Below are positions 1 to 9,790 of a DNA stretch of 38,944 nt, one piece after another (position 1 is the stretch's first letter; every line of letters starts with the position of its first letter). The notes beneath the pieces are model-generated. The model saw only the letters and a program-made list of their open reading frames with translations. It was not told the DNA's origin and ran no database searches. The translations under genes were made by a program, and so were the position numbers. Origin of the DNA: a virus; IMG/VR virus record IMGVR_UViG_3300010885_039210, positions 1 through 38,944 of that record, one strand, 5' to 3'.

Positions 1-3000
1 ACCTGTAGTATTTGATATAGATGTGGTTGTATTTGTTATTATTAAATTACCAGTAATTGTTACATTACCGGTAATTGTACCACCAGTATTTGCATTGACT
101 GTATTGTTTGCTCTTGTATAAGCAGAGTTGGCTTGTGCAAAAGCACCATTAGCATATGAACCTGCTGGTATCGATGTATTAGCTATATCAAAAGCACCAT
201 TAGCATAAGAACTGATTGAAACCGTATTCGAACTGGCCGTATTAGCAATACCAAAAGCAGAATTAGCATATGAACTGATTGAAACTGTATTAGAACTGGC
301 TGTATTAGCTATAGCGAATGCTGAGTTGGCATAGGAACCGGCTGCTGTTACAGCAGAACCAGTATTAGCAGCAGCAAAAGCACCATTAGCATAAGAACTG
401 GCTGATCCTGCATTAGTGATGGCTGTATTTGAAGAAACAAATGCACCATTAGCATATGAACCAGCCGGTATCGCTGTATTGGCTACAGTGAATGCTGAGT
501 TAGCATATGAACTGGCTATTGTTGCATTAGTGATGGCTGTATTTGAAGAAACAAATGCACCATTAGCATATGAACCTGCTGGTATTGCTGTGTTGGCTAT
601 TAAGAATGCACCATTAGCATATGAACTAGCTGAATTAGCTATACCAAAAGCACCATTAGCATAGGAACTGATTGAAACCGTATTAGAACTGGCTGAGTTA
701 GCTGTTAAGAATGCACCATTGGCATATGAACTGGCTGTATTAGCTCCACCAAAAGCACCATTAGCATAAGAACCTGCTGGTATCGCTGTATTAGCTATAC
801 CAAAAGCTGAGTTGGCATATGAACTGGATGATGCAGCATAGGAACTGGCTGTATTAGCTCCAGCAAAAGCAGAATTAGCATATGAACTAGCTGATCCTGC
901 ATTAAAATTGGCTGAGTTAGCAATACCAAAAGCACCATTAGCATAAGAACTGATTGAAACTGTATTGGAACTGGCTGTATTGGCTGTTAAGAATGCACCA
1001 TTAGCATATGAACCTGCTGGTATCGATGTATTAGCTATAGCGAATGCGGAGTTGGCATAGGAACTGGCTATTGCTGCATTAGAACTGGCTGTATTAGCAC
1101 CAGCAAAAGCACCATTAGCATAGGAACCTGCTGGTATTGCTGTATTAGCTATACCAAAAGCAGAGTTGGCATATGAACTGATTGAAACTGTATTAGAACT
1201 GGCTGTATTAGCTATAGCGAATGCTGAGTTGGCATAGGAACTTGCTGGTATTGCTGTATTAGCTACATTGAATGCTGAGTTGGCATAGGAACTAGCTGAT
1301 GCAGCATTAGAACTGGCTATTTCTGCATTAGAACTGGCTGAGTTAGCGCCAGCAAAAGCACCATTGGCATATGAACCTGCTGGTATCGCTGTATTAGCTA
1401 CATCGAATGCAGAGTTGGCATAGGAACTAATTGAAACTGTATTGGAACTGGCTGTATTAGCACCAGCAAAAGCACCATTAGCATAAGAACCTGCTGGTGT
1501 TGCTGTATTAGCTACATTGAATGCTGAGTTGGCATAGGAACTAGCTGATGCAGCATTAGAACTGGCTGTATTAGCACCAGCAAAAGCACCATTGGCATAT
1601 GAACCTGCTGGTATTGCTGTATTAGCAATACCAAAAGCAGAGTTGGCATAGGAACTGGCTGAAGCAGCATTAGAACTGGCCGTATTAGCTCCATCAAAAG
1701 CACCATTAGCATATGAACTTGCTGAATTTGCAGTACCATATGCTGCATTAGCTTGGCTAAAAGCAGCGTTTGCTTGACGCCGCGCATATGCAGCACCTGT
1801 AAATGTGTTAGATGATTCAAACGCAACATTAGCTTGGTTGAAAGCTGCGTTAGCAAATTGCAACAAGTCGGTGCCGTAACTGGTTATTTTGTAACCAGCA
1901 ACATTTGCTATAAGTGTACCAACATTGGATTCTGTGGCTGAACCTGGACTTAATATATTCGATGATGGGTCTTCTGCTATATCTCTAAACAACAAGAAAT
2001 TATTGGAACCAGCTTGGCGAACTAATCCGTGATAAGTTGGTACAGCTGAACCGGCAGTTAATGAAGTACCATAAAAACCTATATCTAAAGTATCACTAAG
2101 AACATTATTGTTGGCTAACTTAATTAATGAATCAGTTGTTTGTATGACCGTTGTATTTACGGATATTGTCGTTCCATTAATAAACAAATTTCCAGTAACT
2201 GTAACATCACCTGTAATTGTACCACCAGATTGAACATTTAAAGAATTATTTGCTCTCACATAGGCAGAATTGGCATATGAACCTGCTGGTATTGCTGTAT
2301 TAGCTACTAAGAATGCCGAGTTGGCATAGGAACTGGCTGAATTGGAAGAAGCAAATGCACCATTAGCATAGGAACTGGCTGAATTAGCAATACCAAAAGC
2401 ACCATTAGCATAAGAACCTGCTGGTGTTGCTGTATTAGCTATAGTGAATGCAGAGTTGGCATATGAACTAGCTGAATTAGATATATCAAAAGCACCATTA
2501 GCATAAGAACTGATTGAAACTGTATTGGAACTGGCTGTATTAGCTGTTAAGAATGCTGAGTTGGCATAAGAACCTGCTGGTGTTGCTGTATTAGCTATAC
2601 CAAAAGCAGAGTTGGCATAGGAACTAATTGAAACTGTATTGGAACTGGCCGTATTAGCAATACCAAAAGCACCATTAGCAAAAGAACTTGCTGTATTAGC
2701 TCCAGCAAAAGCACCATTAGCATACAAACTCGCTAATCCTACACTAGTAATGGCCGTATTAGCTGCCACAAATGCACCATTAGCATATGAACCTGCTGGT
2801 ATTGCTGTATTTGCTACAGTGAATGCACCATTGGCATATGAACTGGCTGATCCTGCATTAGTGATGGCCGTATTCGAAGAAACAAAAGCACCATTAGCAT
2901 ATGAACCTGCTGGTATTGCTGTGTTAGCTTGTGTGAATGCACCATTAGCATATGAACTGGCTGATCCTGCATTAGTGATGGCCGTATTTGAAGAAACAAA

Positions 3001-3771
3001 AGCACCATTAGCATATGACCCAGCTGGTATTGCTGTGTTGGCTACAGCAAAAGCACCATTGGCATATGAACTGGCTGAGTTAGCTATACCAAAAGCACCA
3101 TTAGCATAGGAACTAATTGAAACTGTATTAGAACTGGCTGTATTGGCTGTTAAGAATGCACCATTAGCATAGGAACTAGCTGAATTAGCAATATTATATG
3201 CGGAGTTGGCATAAGAACTAGCTGAAGCAGCATTAGAACTGGCCGTATTCGAAGAAACAAATGCACCATTAGCATATGAACTAGCTGAATTAGCATAAGA
3301 ACTTGCCGTATTAGCTCCATCAAAAGCACCATTAGCATATGAACTGGCTGAGTTAGCAATGCCAAAAGCACCATTAGCATATGACCCAGCCGGTATTGCT
3401 GTATTAGCTACTGTATATGCTGAGTTGGCATAGGAACTGGCTGAATTGGAAGAAGCAAAAGCACCATTAGCATAGGAACTTGCCGTATTAGATCCAGTAA
3501 ATGCACCATTAGCATAGGAACTGGCTGAGTTAGCAATGCCAAAAGCACCATTAGCATATGACCCAGCCGGTATTGATGTATTAGCTTGTGTGAATGCAGA
3601 GTTGGCATAAGAACTGGCTGAGTTGGATACAATGAAGGCACCATTAGCATAAGAACTGGCTGAGTTGGCTGTTCCATGTGCTGAATTAGCTTGGATATAT
3701 GCTGAATTGGCATATCCTCCTACTATTTTTACATTTTTATTTTCTTGATTGCCAATGTATGAATATGTCAT
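1..3771 (-). CDS. Giant heptad-repeat tail fibre protein (fibre A), 3' end outside window
   Basis: The frame is open from the ATG at 3771-3769 to the left edge (1257 codons, no stop), so the C-terminus is missing. The protein starts MTYSYIGNQENKNVKIVGG and then consists almost wholly of units such as SYANGAFGIANSASSYANSAF. These have a 7-residue period with an Ala-Asn pair opening most heptads, and some units are interrupted by the 10-residue variant ANTAIPAGSY. A non-repetitive beta module of about 135 residues lies near residues 503-639 (GGTITGDVTVTGNLFINGT, then QTTDSLIKLANNN and VPTYHGLVRQAGSNNFLLF). It is almost identical to two modules in fibre B. A second copy is just starting when the window ends. 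The gene begins one base after the stop of the 108-residue gene and shows only a weak ribosome site, so coupled translation is likely. The role as a virion fibre or shaft is inferred from repeats, modules and position. Confidence 0.85.
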   Translation of the reverse strand, partial: MTYSYIGNQENKNVKIVGGYANSAYIQANSAHGTANSASSYANGAFIVSNSASSYANSAFTQANTSIPAGSYANGAFGIANSASSYANGAFTGSNTASSYANGAFASSNSASSYANSAYTVANTAIPAGSYANGAFGIANSASSYANGAFDGANTASSYANSASSYANGAFVSSNTASSNAASASSYANSAYNIANSASSYANGAFLTANTASSNTVSISSYANGAFGIANSASSYANGAFAVANTAIPAGSYANGAFVSSNTAITNAGSASSYANGAFTQANTAIPAGSYANGAFVSSNTAITNAGSASSYANGAFTVANTAIPAGSYANGAFVAANTAITSVGLASLYANGAFAGANTASSFANGAFGIANTASSNTVSISSYANSAFGIANTATPAGSYANSAFLTANTASSNTVSISSYANGAFDISNSASSYANSAFTIANTATPAGSYANGAFGIANSASSYANGAFASSNSASSYANSAFLVANTAIPAGSYANSAYVRANNSLNVQSGGTITGDVTVTGNLFINGTTISVNTTVIQTTDSLIKLANNNVLSDTLDIGFYGTSLTAGSAVPTYHGLVRQAGSNNFLLFRDIAEDPSSNILSPGSATESNVGTLIANVAGYKITSYGTDLLQFANAAFNQANVAFESSNTFTGAAYARRQANAAFSQANAAYGTANSASSYANGAFDGANTASSNAASASSYANSAFGIANTAIPAGSYANGAFAGANTASSNAASASSYANSAFNVANTATPAGSYANGAFAGANTASSNTVSISSYANSAFDVANTAIPAGSYANGAFAGANSASSNAEIASSNAASASSYANSAFNVANTAIPASSYANSAFAIANTASSNTVSISSYANSAFGIANTAIPAGSYANGAFAGANTASSNAAIASSYANSAFAIANTSIPAGSYANGAFLTANTASSNTVSISSYANGAFGIANSANFNAGSASSYANSAFAGANTASSYAASSSSYANSAFGIANTAIPAGSYANGAFGGANTASSYANGAFLTANSASSNTVSISSYANGAFGIANSASSYANGAFLIANTAIPAGSYANGAFVSSNTAITNATIASSYANSAFTVANTAIPAGSYANGAFVSSNTAITNAGSASSYANGAFAAANTGSAVTAAGSYANSAFAIANTASSNTVSISSYANSAFGIANTASSNTVSISSYANGAFDIANTSIPAGSYANGAFAQANSAYTRANNTVNANTGGTITGNVTITGNLIITNTTTSISNTTG
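1855..2262 (-). repeat. Conserved fibre beta module, copy in fibre A
   Basis: This segment of about 400 bases encodes GGTITGDVTVTGNLFINGT through QTTDSLIKLANNN to VGTLIANVAGYKITSYGTDL. It is nearly identical at nucleotide level to 5215-5622 and 8050-8455 in fibre B, for example the shared run around the codons for NNFLLFRD. A fourth copy begins at the left edge (1-105). Confidence 0.9.
2270..3715 (-). repeat. 21-bp-periodic tandem repeats coding Ala-Asn heptads (fibre A shaft)
   Basis: The DNA repeats at a basic step of 21 bases (7 codons: Ala-Asn-x-Ala-Phe/Tyr-x-x), grouped in 42- and 63-base units. Some units have a 9-base addition coding Pro-Ala-Gly-Ser-Tyr. The same pattern covers 110-1850, most of 4170-5210, and much of 5640-6020, 6580-8040 and 8470-9020. 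Confidence 0.9.
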
Positions 3772-3772
3772 T

Positions 3773-4099
3773 TTAACTTATTTCTAATGCACTCATTATA
3801 ACATCTGATGAAGATGCATCACTGGTCGAAACGGAAATATAATCTCCAGATTCTAGTACCAATTTTTGGTCACCCCCAATTGGAACTAAAGAATTTCCTG
3901 GATCTATTGGTACTTTTCTAGCCATATAATAGTTTGAACCGCCTATGTTCACAATAACATTTGCCGTTATTGAAGTTTCTAAATTATTAGATACTGTAAA
4001 ACCAATAACAGTAGTTTGTACACCCGCGCCAGCTGTATATATTGTGGTAGGACTTATTCCTACAGCTGATTGAGCATAGTTTTTAAAATTGTTTGCCAT
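3773..4099 (-). CDS. Small virion protein preceding fibre A (108 aa), possible adaptor
   Basis: This is a compact protein starting MANNFKNYAQSAVG, with alternating hydrophobic stretches (TVIGFTVSN, ITANVIVNIGG, QKLVLESGDYISV) that suggest a beta-sandwich of about 100 residues. It has no signal peptide or membrane segment. Proteins of this look occur beside fibre genes in T4-like cyanophages, usually annotated only as structural or hypothetical. An AGGAA ribosome site lies eight bases upstream of the ATG, and a CATAAATA late-promoter box sits 20 bases upstream. Fibre A follows after one base, so the two are almost certainly co-expressed. A role as fibre adaptor or attachment protein is inferred from this pairing alone; no enzymatic motif is visible. 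Confidence 0.75.
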   Translation of the reverse strand: MANNFKNYAQSAVGISPTTIYTAGAGVQTTVIGFTVSNNLETSITANVIVNIGGSNYYMARKVPIDPGNSLVPIGGDQKLVLESGDYISVSTSDASSSDVIMSALEIS

Positions 4100-4119
4100 T
4101 TGTAATTCCTAGTATTTTT

Positions 4120-4127
4120 TATTTATG
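4120..4127 (-). promoter_or_regulatory. Predicted late promoter box CATAAATA upstream of the fibre A unit
   Basis: On the minus strand the octamer CATAAATA differs at one base from the T4 late -10 element TATAAATA. It lies in the 30-base gap between fibre B and the 108-residue gene, leaving 20 bases to the ATG, which fits a start site near 4113. The same octamer is found in two other gene junctions of this window. Confidence 0.6.
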
Positions 4128-4129
4128 TG

Positions 4130-7100
4130 TTAACCTAAAGCTATAGAATATGCTAATGCATCGGATATTGCAGTGTTAGCTCGCAAAAATGCACCATTAG
4201 CGTATGAACTAGATGAAGCAGCATTTAAAGTACCTGTATTGGCTGTTAAGAATGCGCCATTAGCATATGAACTGGCTGAAGCAGCATTAGAACTGGCCGT
4301 ATTAGCTCCAGCAAATGCAGAGTTAGCATAAGAACTTACTGATGATGCATTGGAACTAGATGTATTAGCTATTAAAAATGCAGAATTAGCATAAGAACTG
4401 GCTGATGCTGCGTTGGAACTGGCCGTATTAGCTGCTACAAATCCAGAGTTAGCATAAGAACTGGCTGAAGCAGCATTAGAACTTGCCGTATTAGATCCAG
4501 TAAAAGCACCATTAGCATATGAACCTGCTGGTATTGCTGTATTTGCTACAGAAAATGCACCATTAGCATATGAACTGGCTGAATTGGATACACCATAAGA
4601 TGCATTAGCTTGAATGTAGGCAGAGTTAGCATATGAACTTGCTGAAGCAGCATTGGAACTGGCTGTATTAGCTCCAGCAAATGCAGAGTTGGCATATGAA
4701 CTTGCTGAATTTGCGGAACCATAGGATGAGTTAGCATACGAACTTGCTGAAGCAGCATTGGAACTGGCTGTATTAGCTCCAGCAAATGCAGAGTTAGCAT
4801 ATGAACTTGCTGATGCTGCGTTGGAACTGGCCGTATTAGCTGCTAAGAATGCACCATTGGCATATGAACTTGCTGAATCCGAATTCAAACTGGCCGTATT
4901 AGCTGTTAAGAATGCTGAGTTGGCATATGAACTAGATGAGTTTGCAATACCAAAAGCACTATTAGCATACGAACTTGATGATGCAGCATTGGAACTGGCT
5001 GTATTAGCTCCAGTGAAAGCACCATTGGCATACGAACTGGCTGAATTGGCACCAGCAAAAGCACCATTAGCATATGAACTGGCTGAATTGGCAGTGATAT
5101 AAGATGCATTAGCGTGTAGAAAAGCTGAATTGGCATAAGATCCAGTTGATAATACACCGGTACCAGAATTGGATGAATCAAACGCAGCATTAGCTTGCAT
5201 AAAGGCTGCATTAGCAAATTGTAACAAGTCGGTACCATAACTGGTTATCTTATAACCGGCAACATTTGCTATAAGTGTGCCAACATTGGATACACTTGCC
5301 GATCCTGCCGGCATTACATTCGATGATGGGTCCTGTGTTATATCCCTAAACAACAAGAAATTATTGGAACCAGCTTGCCTCACAAGACCATGATAAGTTG
5401 GTACACCAGAACCAGTTGTTAATGAGGTACCATAGAACCCTATATCTAAAGTATCACTGTATAAGTTGTTATTAGCTAACTTGATTAACGAATCTGTTGT
5501 TTGTATGACCGTTGTATTTACGGAGGTAGTTGTTCCATTAATGAAAAGATTACCCGTTACAGTCACATCACCTGTAATTGTACCACCTGATTGTACATTT
5601 AGTGAATTATTTGCCCGAATGAAAGATGCATTAGCATAATTAGAAGCACTATTAGCCGAATTGAAAGATAAATTAGATTGTGCAAAAGCACCATTTGCAT
5701 ATGAACTAGATGAATTGGCAGTAACATAAGCACCATTAGCATATGAACTGGATGAATTAGCTACACCATAAGCTGAGTTGGCAAAAGAACCAGCTGATGC
5801 TACACCAGAACCAGTATTTGCAGCTTCAAATGCACCATTAGCATATGAACTTGCTGAAGATGCATTGGAACTAGCCGTATTCGATGCAGCAAAAGCACCA
5901 TTAGCATATGAACTTGCTGAATTTGCAGTACCATATGCTGCATTAGCTTGAACATACGATGAATTGGCATATGAACTAGCCGTATTCGATGCAGCAAAAG
6001 CACCATTAGCATATGAACCTGATGAGTTTGCTGAATAACGTGCAACATTATCAATACCATAACCTCTAAAACCGGTAGCTTGTATTGTACTATCTGGGAA
6101 TGTTATATTGCCATTTGCATCAAAGTTCCATGTACCGCCGGTAGTTTGAATATGTGCGCCAGATGGATCAACCCATACAAAAGATTGGTCGGCATTGTTT
6201 AATCGTACATACCCAACACCAGCTTCACCATTATATAAATCTAATCCGTTAGTATAACCACTACGTCCAACTTGTCCTATTATTCCCGGTAATGTTAATG
6301 AACCATCTTTAGCAAAAGTCCAAAGAGCACCTGCCGCACCCGTATCTGTAATTATCTCTACACGACCATTGGAATATACTTGTGCAAGGCCTCCATCACC
6401 GCTCTGAGCAGCAACACCAGTTATATCATTATTGGCATTTGCTGTAATTTTTATTAAATTGTTAGCTTCATTTCCTACTAATGCAGCACCACCAGTAAAT
6501 TTTACATCACTACCCACACCAGAAAGTATCAATGATCCAATCATTGTATCACCGGATTTACTTACTTTGGTGTTTGAATTAATGTAGGCTGAGTTTGCAT
6601 ACAAACTGGATACATTAGCACCAGCAAAAGCACTATTAGCATATGAACTTACTGAGTTAACTGCACCATAAGATGCATTGGCTTGTATGTAAGCTGAGTT
6701 AGCATATGATCCTGCAATAATTACACCAACACCTGCATTAGCTGCTGCGAAAGCCGCATTGGCATGTACATAAGCGGAGTTTGCATAGTAACTAGCGGAG
6801 TTAGCATAAGAACTGGCCGTATTAGCACCAGCAAATGCACCATTGGCATAAGAACTAGCTGAGTTGGCTGTGCTATATGCTGCATTGGCTTGTATGTAAG
6901 CAGTATTAGAATAAAAGCTAGCTGATGCTGCATTGGAACTGGATGTATTTGTTGCATCGAAAGCAGCATTAGCATAAATACTCGCTGAATTGCCAACAGA
7001 TAAAGCTGAAAATGCTAATACGAAAGCACCATTGGCATAAGAACTAGCATTATTCGCAGCACCAAATGCACCATTAGCATATGAAGCAACGGAGGCTACG

Positions 7101-9790
7101 GACGCCGTAGTATTAGCCGATGTGTTAGCCATTTCGAACGCTGCATTTGCTTGAACAAAAGCACTATTAGAATAAGAACTGGCTGTATTGGCTACAGTGA
7201 ATGCACCATTGGCATATGAACTGGCTGAATTTGCTATAATAAAAGCTGAATTAGTGTGAAAATATGCCGAATTTGCATAAGAACTAGCTGAATTAGCATC
7301 ACGGTAACCTGAATTAGCATAGGAACTAGCTGAAGCAGCATTTAAAATACCTGTATTAGCACCAGCAAAAGCACCATTAGCATAGGAACTTGCCGTATTA
7401 GATCCAGTAAATGCACCATTAGCATAGGAACTGGCTGAATTGGCACTATCATATGATGAATTGGCGTGAACATATGCTGAGTTTGCATATAAACTAGATG
7501 TGTTTGCTGTTATGAAAGAACCATTGGCATATGAACTGGCTGAATTTGCAGTACCGTATGCTGAGTTAGCATATTGACCGGTTGAATTCTGTGATACATA
7601 GGCCGAATTGGCTTGTATGTAAGCTGAGTTAGCATATGAACCTGCTGAATTTGCAGTACCGTAAGCTGAATTGGCATATGAACCAACTAAGTTAGCTGCG
7701 CCGTATGCTGAATTAGCTTGTATGTAACCTGAGTTTGCATATGAACCTGCTGAGTTCGCGGTGTCGTATGCTGAATTGGCTTGTATGTAAGCTGAATTGG
7801 CATATGAACCAACTAAGTTAGCCGCACCGTACGCTGAATTGGCATGTGTATATGATGAATTGGCATATTGACCTGTTGTATTCTGTGATACATAAGCCGA
7901 ATTGGCATGTGTATATGCTGAATTGGCATAAGAACTGGCTGAATTTGCGGCACCGTATGCTGAATTGGCATATGATCCAGCAGCAACTACACCACTACCA
8001 GAATTAGCTGCATCAAAAGCTGCATTAGCTTGAATATAAGATGAACTTGAAAACTTTAATAAATCTGTACCATAACTAGTTATTGTATAACCGGCAACAT
8101 TTGCTATAAGTGTTCCAACATTTGAAACAGTTGCTGATCCAGGAGAAAGTATATTCGATGATGGGTCCTGTGTTATATCCCTAAACAACAAGAAATTATT
8201 GGAACCAGCTTGGCGAACTAATCCATGATAAGTTGGTACAGCTGATCCAGCTGTCAATGAACTACCATAAAAACCTATGTCCAAGGTATCACTAAGGACA
8301 TTATTGTTTGCTAATTTAATTAATGAATCTGTTGTTTGCACAACCGTTGTGTTAACTGTTGTTGTTGTGCCATTGATGAACAAATTTCCAGTAACTGTTA
8401 TGTCACCTGTAATTGTACCACCTGTTTGTACATTCAGTGAATTATTTGCACGAATAAAAGATGCATTCGCTTGCAGATAAGCTGAGTTTGCATATGATCC
8501 TGCAACAATTACACTAGCACCTCCATTAGCTGCTGCGAAAGCCGCATTGGCCTGAGTAAATGCTGTGTTTGCATATATGCCTGTTGTATTCTGTGCTATG
8601 TAAGATGCATTGGCGTGAATATGTGCTGTATTTGCATATACACCTGTTGTATTCTGTGATACATATGCCGAATTGGCCTTAGTAAATGCTGTATTTGCAT
8701 ATTGACCTGTTGTATTCTGTGATTCATAAGCTGTGTTGGCCTGAAAATAAGCTGAGTTTGCATAATTACCGGATGAATTCTGTGACACATATGCTGAATT
8801 GGCATGAATATAAGCTGAGTTAGTGTATTGACCCGTTGAATTCTGAGACACATAAGAAGAATTGGCGTGAATGTATGCTGAGTTAGCATATTGACCGGTT
8901 GAATTCTGCGATACATATGCCGAATTAGCATGTAGATACGCGGCATTCGCATATACTCCAGTTGTATTTTGTGAATCATAAGCTGCGTTAGCTTGTAAAA
9001 AGGAACCATTGGCACTCGAAGTAAGGTCAATAGAATCACCTGTGTTTGAGGTAATAATCAAACTACCACCTGAATTACTCAAAATAATACCGTCAATGTC
9101 AACAGACCCTGGACCAACAAACAATGATTTGAATGGTTTTAATTTAGATCCCAAGAAATAAGTATTGGCTGTTGATGGAATAATATTACCAGTTATAACC
9201 AAATCACCAAGCATTGTATCGCCATTTTTACTCAATTTAGTACCAGCTAAATTGAATGCTGTATTGGACCTAGCGAAAGCACCGTTGGCATAAGAAGCTG
9301 CTGGTATTACATTGTTAGCTTGTGCAAACGCAGCATTAGCCTGTGTGTATGCAGTATTAGCTTGTGCAAATACAATATTAGCTAGATTGTATGAAGCATT
9401 TGCTCGAGCAAAAGCAAGATTTGCGTTCGCTCTAGCTTCTGTATCTGTTACAGATACTATCAATGAATTAGCTAAAGCAAAAGCTGAATTGGCGTATGAT
9501 CCAGTTGTTATTACTGCGGATAATGCATTGTTTGAATTTTCTCTTGCAAATACATCAACACCTCCATTCGCAATTGTATTTGCTAATCTGAAGGCCGCAT
9601 TAGCGAACATCCCCACCGTATTTGAAGAAACTCTGGCAACCACTTCATTAGTGGTAATTTGAATTTGCAGATTTGCAATATTGGACGTTTGAGTTGGTCC
9701 TGTGAATTGCGTAATTGATTGCACGGCCGCAGGAGAACCTGGACCAACTCGTACACTAATCTGATTTACTGGATTTACTATAGTTGCCAT
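4130..9790 (-). CDS. Giant heptad-repeat tail fibre protein (fibre B), 1886 aa
   Basis: The N-terminus (VNPVNQISVRVGPGSPAAV) resembles the head region of cyanophage-type fibre proteins. Next come a beta module with KLSKNGDTMLGDLVITG (about residues 180-260), 21-residue units of three heptads (ANSAYIHANSAYVSQNSTGQ), and a beta module (about 443-580, GGTITGDITVTGNLFINGT). More SYANSAY heptads follow, then a second beta region (about 1073-1257) with LWTFAKDGSLTLPG and TWNFDANGNITFPDS, a near-duplicate of the first module (about 1388-1524), and a final Ala/Ser/Asn tract ending ALAYSIALG. No C-terminal chaperone domain is visible, unlike fibre C. The ATG overlaps the stop of the 122-residue gene (TAATG), so translation is coupled. 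I infer an elongated, probably trimeric fibre or whisker attached to the baseplate or tail. Receptor binding cannot be assigned to any part from sequence. Confidence 0.88.
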   Translation of the reverse strand: MATIVNPVNQISVRVGPGSPAAVQSITQFTGPTQTSNIANLQIQITTNEVVARVSSNTVGMFANAAFRLANTIANGGVDVFARENSNNALSAVITTGSYANSAFALANSLIVSVTDTEARANANLAFARANASYNLANIVFAQANTAYTQANAAFAQANNVIPAASYANGAFARSNTAFNLAGTKLSKNGDTMLGDLVITGNIIPSTANTYFLGSKLKPFKSLFVGPGSVDIDGIILSNSGGSLIITSNTGDSIDLTSSANGSFLQANAAYDSQNTTGVYANAAYLHANSAYVSQNSTGQYANSAYIHANSSYVSQNSTGQYTNSAYIHANSAYVSQNSSGNYANSAYFQANTAYESQNTTGQYANTAFTKANSAYVSQNTTGVYANTAHIHANASYIAQNTTGIYANTAFTQANAAFAAANGGASVIVAGSYANSAYLQANASFIRANNSLNVQTGGTITGDITVTGNLFINGTTTTVNTTVVQTTDSLIKLANNNVLSDTLDIGFYGSSLTAGSAVPTYHGLVRQAGSNNFLLFRDITQDPSSNILSPGSATVSNVGTLIANVAGYTITSYGTDLLKFSSSSYIQANAAFDAANSGSGVVAAGSYANSAYGAANSASSYANSAYTHANSAYVSQNTTGQYANSSYTHANSAYGAANLVGSYANSAYIQANSAYDTANSAGSYANSGYIQANSAYGAANLVGSYANSAYGTANSAGSYANSAYIQANSAYVSQNSTGQYANSAYGTANSASSYANGSFITANTSSLYANSAYVHANSSYDSANSASSYANGAFTGSNTASSYANGAFAGANTGILNAASASSYANSGYRDANSASSYANSAYFHTNSAFIIANSASSYANGAFTVANTASSYSNSAFVQANAAFEMANTSANTTASVASVASYANGAFGAANNASSYANGAFVLAFSALSVGNSASIYANAAFDATNTSSSNAASASFYSNTAYIQANAAYSTANSASSYANGAFAGANTASSYANSASYYANSAYVHANAAFAAANAGVGVIIAGSYANSAYIQANASYGAVNSVSSYANSAFAGANVSSLYANSAYINSNTKVSKSGDTMIGSLILSGVGSDVKFTGGAALVGNEANNLIKITANANNDITGVAAQSGDGGLAQVYSNGRVEIITDTGAAGALWTFAKDGSLTLPGIIGQVGRSGYTNGLDLYNGEAGVGYVRLNNADQSFVWVDPSGAHIQTTGGTWNFDANGNITFPDSTIQATGFRGYGIDNVARYSANSSGSYANGAFAASNTASSYANSSYVQANAAYGTANSASSYANGAFAASNTASSNASSASSYANGAFEAANTGSGVASAGSFANSAYGVANSSSSYANGAYVTANSSSSYANGAFAQSNLSFNSANSASNYANASFIRANNSLNVQSGGTITGDVTVTGNLFINGTTTSVNTTVIQTTDSLIKLANNNLYSDTLDIGFYGTSLTTGSGVPTYHGLVRQAGSNNFLLFRDITQDPSSNVMPAGSASVSNVGTLIANVAGYKITSYGTDLLQFANAAFMQANAAFDSSNSGTGVLSTGSYANSAFLHANASYITANSASSYANGAFAGANSASSYANGAFTGANTASSNAASSSSYANSAFGIANSSSSYANSAFLTANTASLNSDSASSYANGAFLAANTASSNAASASSYANSAFAGANTASSNAASASSYANSSYGSANSASSYANSAFAGANTASSNAASASSYANSAYIQANASYGVSNSASSYANGAFSVANTAIPAGSYANGAFTGSNTASSNAASASSYANSGFVAANTASSNAASASSYANSAFLIANTSSSNASSVSSYANSAFAGANTASSNAASASSYANGAFLTANTGTLNAASSSSYANGAFLRANTAISDALAYSIALG
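5215..5622 (-). repeat. Conserved fibre beta module, distal copy in fibre B
   Basis: It encodes the same about 135-residue module as the segments at 1855 and 8050, flanked on both sides by Ala-Asn heptads. The order of sub-motifs is unchanged and no frame disruption is visible. Confidence 0.9.
8050..8455 (-). repeat. Conserved fibre beta module, proximal copy in fibre B
   Basis: It has the same module with small changes (TVNTTVVQTTDSL). The DNA similarity to the fibre A copy is closest around positions 8170-8290 (compare 1970-2105). Duplication or gene conversion between fibres is the simplest reading. Confidence 0.9.

Noticed and set aside
416-664. Open frame of 82 codons on the plus strand rich in Ala-Pro-Leu-Ala
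   Set aside because: It is the antisense shadow of the fibre A heptad repeats. The 21-base period keeps several frames free of stops. The same holds for 2639-3109, 4758-5102 and 9312-9662 (plus) and for 1512-1856, 3150-3380, 3408-3713, 4906-5238 and 8596-9039 (minus, other frame).
110-3715. Regular short DNA repeats that could suggest a CRISPR array
   Set aside because: The repeats are in frame, degenerate at third codon positions, have no unique spacers and no Cas genes, and code continuous protein.
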